Assembly: GCA_026994125.1 (NCBI GenBank)
Contig: JALWRJ010000291.1
Span: forward strand, 1-5,220
Direction: 5' to 3'
DNA length: 5,220 bases
DNA from: Cyclobacteriaceae bacterium
GTDB taxonomy: Bacteria > Bacteroidota > Bacteroidia > Cytophagales > Cyclobacteriaceae
The notes under the pieces are model-generated. The model had not been told where the DNA came from. It was given only the letters and a program-made list of their open reading frames with translations, and made no database searches. Position 1 is the stretch's first letter. The number at the start of each line of letters is the position of its first letter. This document shows, one piece after another, positions 1-5,056 of this stretch. The position numbers were made by a program, and so were the translations under genes.

Positions 1-20
1 GAAATTAAATTTTAATACAT

Positions 21-899
21 ATGCATACCTCCATTAGATTTTTTGCCATGCTCGGTGTTATAGCTTTTAGTAGTGCCTATGCACAGGATAAACCGGCCTA
101 CCAATTGTACAACCAAAAAGGCAAACCCGCCAAATACCAAAAAATGATAGCCGATTTGGCCGATGCTGATATGGTATTTTTTGGTGAATACCATACCAAT
201 CCCATTTCGCATTGGTTGCAACTCGAAATGGTTGAAAGTTTTTTTAAGCTAAAAAAAGATAAACTGGTGTTAGGAGCCGAAATGTTCGAAAACGGAAACC
301 AACTGGTGCTAAATGAATACCTGGCGGGCTTCTACGATGAAAAGAAAATGCTGCCCGAAATTACCCAGCTTTGGGGCAATTATAAAACCGATTACAAACC
401 TCTGGTAGATTTTGCCAAAGAACATAAGTTAAAGTTTGTAGCTTCAAATATTCCGCGCAGATACGCCTCTATGATTAACAAAAAAGGCATGGAAGCGCTG
501 GATTTACTTAGCCCCGAGGCGTTAGCAATGATAGGCCCCGTAAAAGAATACTTTGATGCCAGCGTATATGCCGATATGAAAGATATGATGGGGAGCCATG
601 TTCCGCCTAACATGTTAAACATACAAATGGCACAAGCCTCAAAAGACGCCACCATGGCCATGTTTTCGGTAAATAATTTTACCAAAGGCGATTTATATTT
701 TCATTTTGATGGCTCGTACCACTCTAACTACAACCGGGGCATTATTTGGTGGGTAAACCAACTTAAGCCGGGCTTACGGATTAAATCAATAACTACCCTT
801 AACCAAAGCGAATGGGATAAAATGACAGACGAACAAAAGGCAACTATTGCCAATTACATTATAGTGGTGCCCGATAATATGACCCAGACAAAACGATAA
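21..899 (+). CDS. ChaN-like exported protein (haem-binding uptake / TIKI superfamily)
   Basis: This is a complete 292-residue protein that resembles the ChaN family, whose studied member binds haem and is linked to iron uptake. Residues 1-21 look like a signal peptide: a short basic start, a hydrophobic core, and an AYA cleavage site before Q22. Visible family motifs are FGEYHTN at 54-60 (the GExxH-type motif), GAEMFE at 85-90, NIPRRYAS at 143-150 and DGSYHSNYNRGI at 230-241 (the second GxxH motif). The paired GxxH motifs and the first-motif Glu are what ChaN shares with TIKI/TraB-type proteins. There is no lipobox and no cysteine at all, so it is probably soluble in the periplasm rather than a lipoprotein. 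The start at 21 directly precedes the signal peptide, and no Shine-Dalgarno is visible. Its promoter lies outside the window. It converges on the dinB-like gene. Fold assignment is fairly sure. Haem binding itself is inferred, and a metalloprotease-like role is the alternative. Confidence 0.85.
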   Translation: MHTSIRFFAMLGVIAFSSAYAQDKPAYQLYNQKGKPAKYQKMIADLADADMVFFGEYHTNPISHWLQLEMVESFFKLKKDKLVLGAEMFENGNQLVLNEYLAGFYDEKKMLPEITQLWGNYKTDYKPLVDFAKEHKLKFVASNIPRRYASMINKKGMEALDLLSPEALAMIGPVKEYFDASVYADMKDMMGSHVPPNMLNIQMAQASKDATMAMFSVNNFTKGDLYFHFDGSYHSNYNRGIIWWVNQLKPGLRIKSITTLNQSEWDKMTDEQKATIANYIIVVPDNMTQTKR

Positions 900-909
900 G
901 AAATTAGTA

Positions 910-946
910 CAACTAAGGTGCTGAATCGATTTCTGCACCTTAGTTG
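910..946. terminator. Bidirectional hairpin terminator between convergent genes
   Basis: CAACTAAGGTGC at 910-921 pairs perfectly with GCACCTTAGTTG at 935-946. After one T-T mismatch the stem continues with GAA/TTC, leaving a five-base loop at 926-930. The hairpin begins 11 bases after the ChaN-like stop and lies 18 bases beyond the stop of the convergent dinB-like gene, so it can end both transcripts. The T-runs on either side are weak and interrupted, so termination efficiency is uncertain. The hairpin itself is certain. Confidence 0.75.
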
Positions 947-964
947 CATTTGAGATATATTTTA

Positions 965-1516
965 CTAAAACAATTTCATTGAAGGAGGCACTCCACCTGC
1001 CAACCTAATATAAATAGCAGTTTGCCCCCGATGGTGGTTTTGGTGGATAAATGCTTTATGTAAGGCAGTACTTGCACTCATATCGTACTGGCCAAATAGT
1101 TTTATCTCCTGGTTTAGCTTATCGGTCGGAGTAGCTTCCAGATTGCTAATTACAAAATCATACCCTTTAGCTACTACCGCAGCCAGTTCTTCTTTAGTTT
1201 GGTAGCCTTCGCTTTTTTCGAGGCCTCGCAAATCTTCAATGGTGGGTGCTACCCCTAATGCCTGAGCCGTTAAACCCATGTTGGCAGTGGTTAAATGCAA
1301 CATTTGCTCCCTAAAAGTACGAATACTGTCCGTTGGCCTTAAATTAAGCTGGTCGTCAGGCATAGCCTCAATATATCGCAAGGTATAATCCTTAGCCCAG
1401 GCCCAATCAGCCACCATACTTTCTTTGGCGGATTCCATTCGGTAATCGTAGGCCTTAAAAGCCAAGGCACTTGCAAGCAATATGCCCAAGCCCCATTTTG
1501 TAAATTTACTTTTCAT
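965..1516 (-). CDS. DinB-like four-helix protein with N-terminal export signal
   Basis: This is a complete 183-residue protein of the DinB/YfiT-like four-helix superfamily, many of which are metal-dependent thiol transferases or hydrolases. It is unrelated to DNA polymerase IV, also called DinB. Family signs are the first-helix pattern around residues 36-60 (WAWAKDYTLRYIEAMPDDQL), EQMLHL at 70-75, and the C-terminal HQNHHRGQ at 158-165. The expected metal triad is H74, H158 and H162, and all three are present. Residues 1-20 form a basic then hydrophobic signal sequence or membrane anchor, so the protein probably acts outside the cytoplasm, which is less usual for the superfamily. The start at 1516 is the ATG just before this signal, and there is no clear Shine-Dalgarno. 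The gene diverges from the marR gene and shares its control region, so the MarR protein may regulate it. The substrate cannot be told from sequence. Confidence 0.85.
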   Translation of the reverse strand: MKSKFTKWGLGILLASALAFKAYDYRMESAKESMVADWAWAKDYTLRYIEAMPDDQLNLRPTDSIRTFREQMLHLTTANMGLTAQALGVAPTIEDLRGLEKSEGYQTKEELAAVVAKGYDFVISNLEATPTDKLNQEIKLFGQYDMSASTALHKAFIHQNHHRGQTAIYIRLAGGVPPSMKLF

Positions 1517-1524
1517 AGGTATAT

Positions 1525-1544
1525 ATGTTTAATTGTTTAAACAT
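1525..1544. repeat. Short perfect inverted repeat in the dinB-like leader
   Basis: ATGTTTAA at 1525-1532 is the reverse complement of TTAAACAT at 1537-1544, with a four-base spacer. It begins eight bases upstream of the dinB-like start codon. It could be a regulator site or a weak AT-only hairpin near the ribosome entry point. Because the region is AT-rich, chance is a serious alternative. Confidence 0.4.
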
Positions 1545-1611
1545 TTAAGGTACGCCAAATTTTTAAAATTCTACCTAATTTTATGTGAATGGTAAATTAA
1601 ATTGATAAAAT

Positions 1612-1631
1612 TTACTCGGCATGACGAATAT
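1612..1631. promoter_or_regulatory. Candidate MarR operator, distal copy
   Basis: This 20-base site is an imperfect palindrome centred on CATG (1620-1623), with half-sites TTACTCG on the left and CGAATAT on the right. Its first 16 bases match exactly, in reverse complement, the last 16 bases of the copy at 1642-1661. Dyads of this size upstream of a marR gene are typical of autoregulatory operators. The binding protein is inferred to be the MarR encoded at 1692. The site lies 96 bases upstream of the dinB-like start and could affect that gene too. Confidence 0.6.
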
Positions 1632-1636
1632 TTTTT

Positions 1637-1644
1637 CAAAATTA
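1637..1644 (-). promoter_or_regulatory. Possible -7 element for the dinB-like gene
   Basis: Read on the minus strand this is TAATTTTG, which fits the Bacteroidota -7 consensus TAnnTTTG. It lies between the two palindromes and points toward the dinB-like gene, which would give a leader of about 110 bases. I see no convincing -33 TTG partner, and the motif is easy to find by chance in AT-rich DNA, so this is weak. Confidence 0.25.
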
Positions 1645-1661
1645 CTCGTCATGCCGAGTAA
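1642..1661. promoter_or_regulatory. Candidate MarR operator, promoter-proximal copy
   Basis: This 20-base palindrome, TTACTCGTCATGCCGAGTAA, has a single mismatched pair (T1649 against C1654). Its centre is 30 bases from that of the site at 1612-1631, about three helical turns, so two dimers could sit on nearly the same face of the DNA. It ends six bases before the TAnnTTTG element at 1668, where bound repressor should block RNA polymerase. The two sites together also form a 16-bp perfect inverted repeat with an 18-base spacer (1612-1627 with 1646-1661). This is the best operator candidate in the window. Confidence 0.7.
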
Positions 1662-1667
1662 TTAATG

Positions 1668-1675
1668 TATATTTG
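1668..1675 (+). promoter_or_regulatory. Bacteroidota-type -7 promoter element for the marR operon
   Basis: TATATTTG matches the Bacteroidota -7 consensus TAnnTTTG exactly. It lies 16 bases upstream of the marR start codon, so the transcript would have a very short leader. No clear -33 TTTG is seen at the usual distance, because that place is taken by the palindrome at 1642-1661. Since no other good promoter is seen before the hydratase/dehydrogenase gene, this probably drives the whole operon. Confidence 0.55.
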
Positions 1676-1691
1676 ATGAATATTACGAGTT

Positions 1692-2135
1692 ATGACACCT
1701 GAAGAAACTGTAGATTACCACATTAGAGCCGCCTGGTATGGCTTTTTTAGGATGTACAATCAAGAAGCGGCCAAACATGGATTTACCACTTCCATAGGGT
1801 TTGTTCTTTTAAACCTTCAATACGGTAAAGGCACACCTGCCACCAAAATTGCTCCATTAATGGGCATGGAATCGCGCAGTTTGAGTCGCATGCTTAAAAA
1901 CATGGAAGAACAAGGATTGATACGAAAAGAACAAGACCAAAACGATAAACGCTCCATTTTAATTTACTTAACTGAAAAAGGCAGAGAAAAACGAGAAATT
2001 TCGAGATTAACAGTGCGTGGGTTTAATGAAGAATTACGTGGAAAAATTACCGATAAAGAATTCGATACTTTTATTAAAGTTATGAATATAATTAATAAAC
2101 AAATTGAGCAACATACAGAAGTAGTAACCGCTTAA
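1692..2135 (+). CDS. MarR-family transcriptional regulator of the beta-oxidation operon
   Basis: This is a complete 147-residue protein of typical MarR length. The winged helix-turn-helix covers about residues 33-95: TPATKIAPLMGMESRSLSRM at 48-67 holds the support and recognition helices, and DQNDKRSILIYLT at 81-93 is the wing with the conserved D-x-R/K pattern. The flanking helices (about 5-30 and 97-140) would form the dimer interface and ligand pocket. It probably acts as a dimeric repressor whose DNA binding is released by a small ligand. Its place directly before fatty-acid oxidation genes suggests an acyl-CoA or fatty acid, but this is inference. The ATG at 1692 follows a TAnnTTTG element and two palindromes, which suggests autorepression. 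It has no visible Shine-Dalgarno. It lies 53 bases upstream of the fadN-like gene on the same strand and is probably cotranscribed with it. The 3' third is noticeably AT-rich. Confidence 0.92.
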   Translation: MTPEETVDYHIRAAWYGFFRMYNQEAAKHGFTTSIGFVLLNLQYGKGTPATKIAPLMGMESRSLSRMLKNMEEQGLIRKEQDQNDKRSILIYLTEKGREKREISRLTVRGFNEELRGKITDKEFDTFIKVMNIINKQIEQHTEVVTA

Positions 2136-2188
2136 TGGAATTATTTTAAAGGCAATTAAATTATAAATAGTGTATATACGCAAATAAT

Positions 2189-4591
2189 ATGAAGCGATCA
2201 ATTAAAAAAGTTGCCGTACTGGGCTCTGGAATTATGGGCTCACGTATTGCATGTCATTTTGCCAATATTGGGGTAGAAGCCCTGCTCCTGGATATTGTGC
2301 CTCGCGAACTTAACGACCAGGAAAAAGCCAAAGGGCTTAGCCTGGAGGATCCGGTGGTACGAAACCGGATTGTAAACACTGCTTTTCAATCTACCCTAAA
2401 AGCCAAACCGGCTTCCTTGTACAACAAATCATTTGCTAACCGAATTACTCTTGGCAATTTTGATGACAACATGAAGGACATTGCCAGTTGCGATTGGGTA
2501 ATTGAAGTAGTGGTCGAAAACCTGGATATTAAGAAAAAAGTATTTGAACAAGTTGAAAAATACCGAACTCCGGGTACGTTAATATCATCAAACACCTCAG
2601 GTATCCCTATCCATTTAATGTTGGAGGGCCGAAGCGATGATTTTAAAAAATATTTTAGTGGTACTCATTTTTTTAACCCCCCTCGCTATTTAGAGCTGCT
2701 CGAAATTATTCCAACCCCGGAATCGGATAAGGAAATGATAGATTTTTTGATGCACTATGGCGATAAATTTTTGGGTAAACGAACAGTGCTGTGTAAAGAT
2801 ACCCCTGCTTTTATAGCTAACCGGGTAGGTATTTTTAGCATAATGAAGGTAGTTGATACCATGAAAAAACTAGGGCTAAATGTGGACAAAGTGGATAAGC
2901 TAACCGGCCCCATTCTTGGCAGACCCAAATCCGCTACCTTTCGAACATCCGATGTGGTAGGGCTAGATACCCTTATAAAAGTGGCCAACAACTTGTACCA
3001 AGGGCTTAAAGATGACGAAGCCAGAGAGATTTTTAAATTACCCGAGGTTATCAACAAATTGGAAGAAAACAATTGGCTTGGTGACAAGACTAAACAAGGT
3101 TTCTACAAAAAAACCAAAGACGAGAAAGGTAAAACTAAAATTTTAACCTTAGACCTTGACTCGATGGAATACAAGCCAAAGCAAAAAGTAAAATTTGCTA
3201 CCTTAGAAATGGCTAAACCCATCGATAACCTGAAAGAGCGCTTTAAAGCTCTGTTTGCAGGCAAAGATAAAGCCGGTGAGTTTTACCGGGATTCGTTCTT
3301 TGGCCTGTTCCAATATGTTTCCAACCGAATTCCTGAAATTGCCGATGAACTTTATAAGATAGACGATGCTGTTTGTGCCGGCTTTGGTTGGGAAATGGGT
3401 CCCTTTGAATCGTGGGACACCGTAGGTATAAAGAAAACCGTTGCCAAAATGGAAGAGGCCGGCTACAAACCCAACCAGTGGGTGTACGATATGCTAGAGG
3501 CCGGAGCCGAATCCTTCTACAAAATTGAAAACGGACATCGCATGTACTACGATATTTCCAGTAAATCTTATAAAAGTATTGCCGGCACCGAAGACATCAT
3601 TGTATTGGATAACCTGCGCAAAACCAATGTAGTTTGGAGCAACTCAGGCGCTACCATTTTCGATTTGGGCGATGGCGTATTAGGGTTAGAATTTCATACC
3701 AAAATGAATACCCTGGGTGGTGAAGTAGTAGAAGGTATAAACAAAGCCATTTCGCTGGCCGAAGAACAATATGTAGGGTTGGTTATTGGTAACCAGGGAG
3801 CTCAGTTTTCGGCAGGCGCCAATTTGGGTATGGTGTTTATGCAAGCCATTGAACAAGAATATGACGAGCTTAATTTTATGATTAAGCACTTCCAGGACAC
3901 CATGATGCGCGTACGCTACTCTTCGGTACCGGTAGTGGTGGCACCGCACGGGCTAACCCTGGGAGGCGGCTGCGAAATGACCTTGCATGCCGACAAAGTG
4001 CAGGCGGCTGCCGAAACCTATATTGGCTTGGTTGAAGTAGGCGTTGGATTAATACCAGCCGGTGGTGGCACCAAGGAGTTTGCCAAGCGCGTAGCCGATA
4101 GCTATGCGGCCGGTGATGTAGAACTTAACGACCTACAAAATGCCTTTATGAATATTGCTACGGCAAAGGTGGCCACTTCGGCCTACGAAGCCCTGGATAT
4201 GAACATCCTTAGAAGAGGCGATGGGGTTTCGGTAAACAAACACCGCCAAATAGCCGATGCCAAAGCAGCCGTACTTGAACTAGCCGCTGCCGGTTATACC
4301 AAGCCTATTCAAGATAAACATATTAAGGTGCAAGGCAAAACCGGCCTGGCATTAGTAGCGGCCGGTGTAAACGGTATGCGCATGGGCAAGTACATTAGCG
4401 ACCACGATGTAAAAATAGCTAACAAAATTGCCTGGGTTATGTGTGGTGGCGATTTATCGTACCCACAAGAAGTAAGCGAGCAATACCTGCTTGACTTAGA
4501 ACGAGAAGCTTTCCTTTCGCTTTGTGCAGAACCAAAAACATTGGAAAGAATACAATCTATTTTAACAAGTGGAAAACCGTTGAGGAATTAA
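2189..4591 (+). CDS. fadN: Bifunctional 3-hydroxyacyl-CoA dehydrogenase / enoyl-CoA hydratase (FadN type)
   Basis: This complete 800-residue enzyme carries two steps of fatty-acid beta-oxidation: hydration of trans-2-enoyl-CoA and NAD-dependent oxidation of the 3-hydroxyacyl-CoA. The NAD-binding domain covers about residues 6-200, with GSGIMG at 12-17, the VVEN motif at 108-111 and HFFNP at 160-164. The dehydrogenase dyad is H160 with E172, spaced 12 apart as in the family. Two dehydrogenase C-terminal-type domains follow (about 204-305 and 365-460), after a lysine-rich linker at 306-335. The crotonase domain begins at about 485, with FSAGANL at 540-546, GGGCE at 592-596 and LVEVGVGLIPAGGGT at 614-628. 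Both hydratase glutamates, E596 and E616, are kept, 20 apart as in crotonase. Dehydrogenase-first order matches Bacillus FadN (about 790 residues) and is the reverse of enteric FadB/FadJ. The protein has no signal peptide and is cytoplasmic. Its thiolase partner starts at 5057. The symbol is by domain order and context. Confidence 0.93.
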   Translation: MKRSIKKVAVLGSGIMGSRIACHFANIGVEALLLDIVPRELNDQEKAKGLSLEDPVVRNRIVNTAFQSTLKAKPASLYNKSFANRITLGNFDDNMKDIASCDWVIEVVVENLDIKKKVFEQVEKYRTPGTLISSNTSGIPIHLMLEGRSDDFKKYFSGTHFFNPPRYLELLEIIPTPESDKEMIDFLMHYGDKFLGKRTVLCKDTPAFIANRVGIFSIMKVVDTMKKLGLNVDKVDKLTGPILGRPKSATFRTSDVVGLDTLIKVANNLYQGLKDDEAREIFKLPEVINKLEENNWLGDKTKQGFYKKTKDEKGKTKILTLDLDSMEYKPKQKVKFATLEMAKPIDNLKERFKALFAGKDKAGEFYRDSFFGLFQYVSNRIPEIADELYKIDDAVCAGFGWEMGPFESWDTVGIKKTVAKMEEAGYKPNQWVYDMLEAGAESFYKIENGHRMYYDISSKSYKSIAGTEDIIVLDNLRKTNVVWSNSGATIFDLGDGVLGLEFHTKMNTLGGEVVEGINKAISLAEEQYVGLVIGNQGAQFSAGANLGMVFMQAIEQEYDELNFMIKHFQDTMMRVRYSSVPVVVAPHGLTLGGGCEMTLHADKVQAAAETYIGLVEVGVGLIPAGGGTKEFAKRVADSYAAGDVELNDLQNAFMNIATAKVATSAYEALDMNILRRGDGVSVNKHRQIADAKAAVLELAAAGYTKPIQDKHIKVQGKTGLALVAAGVNGMRMGKYISDHDVKIANKIAWVMCGGDLSYPQEVSEQYLLDLEREAFLSLCAEPKTLERIQSILTSGKPLRN

Positions 4592-4600
4592 ATATAAAAG

Positions 4601-4629
4601 AAGACACAAGATAATTAGACATTAGATTT
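4601..4629 (+). repeat. Degenerate AGAY heptamer run upstream of the S23-type gene
   Basis: Four AGAC/AGAT cores start at 4602, 4609, 4617 and 4624, spaced 7, 8 and 7 bases, so the run can also be read as two copies of a 15-base unit (AGACAnnAGAT). It begins ten bases after the fadN stop and ends just before the ribosome binding site of the S23-type gene. The AGAY core is the reverse complement of the RTCT core in the array at 5004-5041, so the small gene is bracketed by inverted, imperfect arrays. Confidence 0.55.
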
Positions 4630-4633
4630 AAAG

Positions 4634-4640
4634 AAAGAGG
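4634..4640 (+). promoter_or_regulatory. Ribosome binding site of the S23-type gene
   Basis: AAAGAGG ends two bases before the ATG at 4643. It is the only Shine-Dalgarno-like sequence in this window placed at a start codon, and the spacing is tighter than usual. It supports the 4643 start over the in-frame ATG at 4682. The other genes here lack such a site, which fits a separate origin for this one. Confidence 0.5.
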
Positions 4641-4642
4641 TT

Positions 4643-5002
4643 ATGCATAATTTTAAAGAACTGAAAATTTGGAATAATTCAATGGAACTTGTAGTTCAAG
4701 TGTATAAACTAACTCAAAAGTTTCCTAATGAAGAAAAATTTAATTTGATTTCTCAAATAAGGAGATGTGCTACCTCAATACCATCTAATATAGCCGAAGG
4801 AGCCGGAAGAAACTCTGATAAAGAATTAAACCAGTTCTTAGGAATTGCCAAAGGATCAAGTTTTGAATTACAAACCCAATTAATTTTATCAAACAAATTG
4901 GCTTTTATGAATAACGATGACTTCCATAAGCTTAACAATTCTGTTTCAGAAATTCAACGGATGATTTCAGGATTCCAAGCCAATTTACAATCCAACTTTT
5001 AA
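4643..5002 (+). CDS. Four-helix-bundle protein of the S23 / 23S-rRNA intervening-sequence family
   Basis: This complete 119-residue protein has the full family signature: FKELKIWNNSMELVVQVYKL (4-23), the core QIRRCATSIPSNIAEGAGR (38-56), and QFLGIAKGSSFELQTQL (64-80). The family was first seen as ORFs in intervening sequences of 23S rRNA genes. Free-standing copies are common in Bacteroidota, and the fold resembles Avd of diversity-generating retroelements, which is a basic nucleic-acid-binding bundle. The cellular function of free-standing copies is not known. I see no 23S rRNA sequence around it. It sits between the fadN-like gene and the thiolase gene, where no beta-oxidation role is expected. 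Its GC is about 32 percent over 4681-4980, against about 40-52 percent in sampled parts of fadN. Heptamer arrays in opposite orientation flank it, which suggests it arrived as a module. The gene is intact, so it may be under selection. Confidence 0.9.
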   Translation: MHNFKELKIWNNSMELVVQVYKLTQKFPNEEKFNLISQIRRCATSIPSNIAEGAGRNSDKELNQFLGIAKGSSFELQTQLILSNKLAFMNNDDFHKLNNSVSEIQRMISGFQANLQSNF

Positions 5003-5003
5003 C

Positions 5004-5041
5004 GTCTTATGTCTTTTGTCTTACATCTCACATCTTACATC
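5004..5041 (+). repeat. Tandem heptamer array downstream of the S23-type gene
   Basis: Five 7-base units with consensus RTCTYWY start at 5004, 5011, 5018, 5025 and 5032, and a partial sixth (ATC) is at 5039. The first three begin GTCTT and the next two begin ATCT. Periodicity is exact, with no indels. The array starts one base after the S23-type stop and ends 15 bases before the thiolase start, filling nearly all of this gap. On the other strand the cores read AGAY, matching the upstream run at 4601-4629. Confidence 0.8.
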
Positions 5042-5056
5042 AAAACAAATTAAAAA

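Noticed and set aside
392..685. Minus-strand ORF of 97 codons inside the ChaN-like gene
   Set aside because: It lies wholly within a well-supported gene, has no family features, and is best read as a shadow of the plus-strand coding frame.
1612..1661. Reading the 16-bp inverted repeat as a terminator
   Set aside because: No gene ends upstream of it on either strand, because it lies between divergent starts. An operator pair or a dispersed repeat explains it better.
1683..1696. Possible third MarR half-site over the marR start codon
   Set aside because: TTACGAGTTATGAC matches the operator half in 10 of 14 positions, but its right half does not follow the dyad, so it is too weak to annotate.
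2755..3087. Minus-strand ORF of 110 codons inside fadN
   Set aside because: Its protein is serine/threonine- and leucine-rich low-complexity sequence typical of antisense translation, and the plus strand is clearly dehydrogenase.
3686..3949. Minus-strand ORF of 87 codons inside fadN
   Set aside because: It overlaps the crotonase domain motifs on the plus strand and shows no recognisable motif or start signal.
4753..4938. Minus-strand ORF of 61 codons inside the S23-type gene
   Set aside because: It is antisense to the conserved S23 signature. An antitoxin-like partner was considered, but nothing supports it.
5004..5041. CRISPR array or terminator
   Set aside because: Units are 7 bases with no spacers, and the array has no internal hairpin, so neither fits.
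4592..5056. Remnant of a 23S rRNA gene around the S23-type ORF
   Set aside because: The flanks are short, low-complexity and heptameric, and run straight into fadN and thiolase coding sequence. No rRNA sequence is recognisable.
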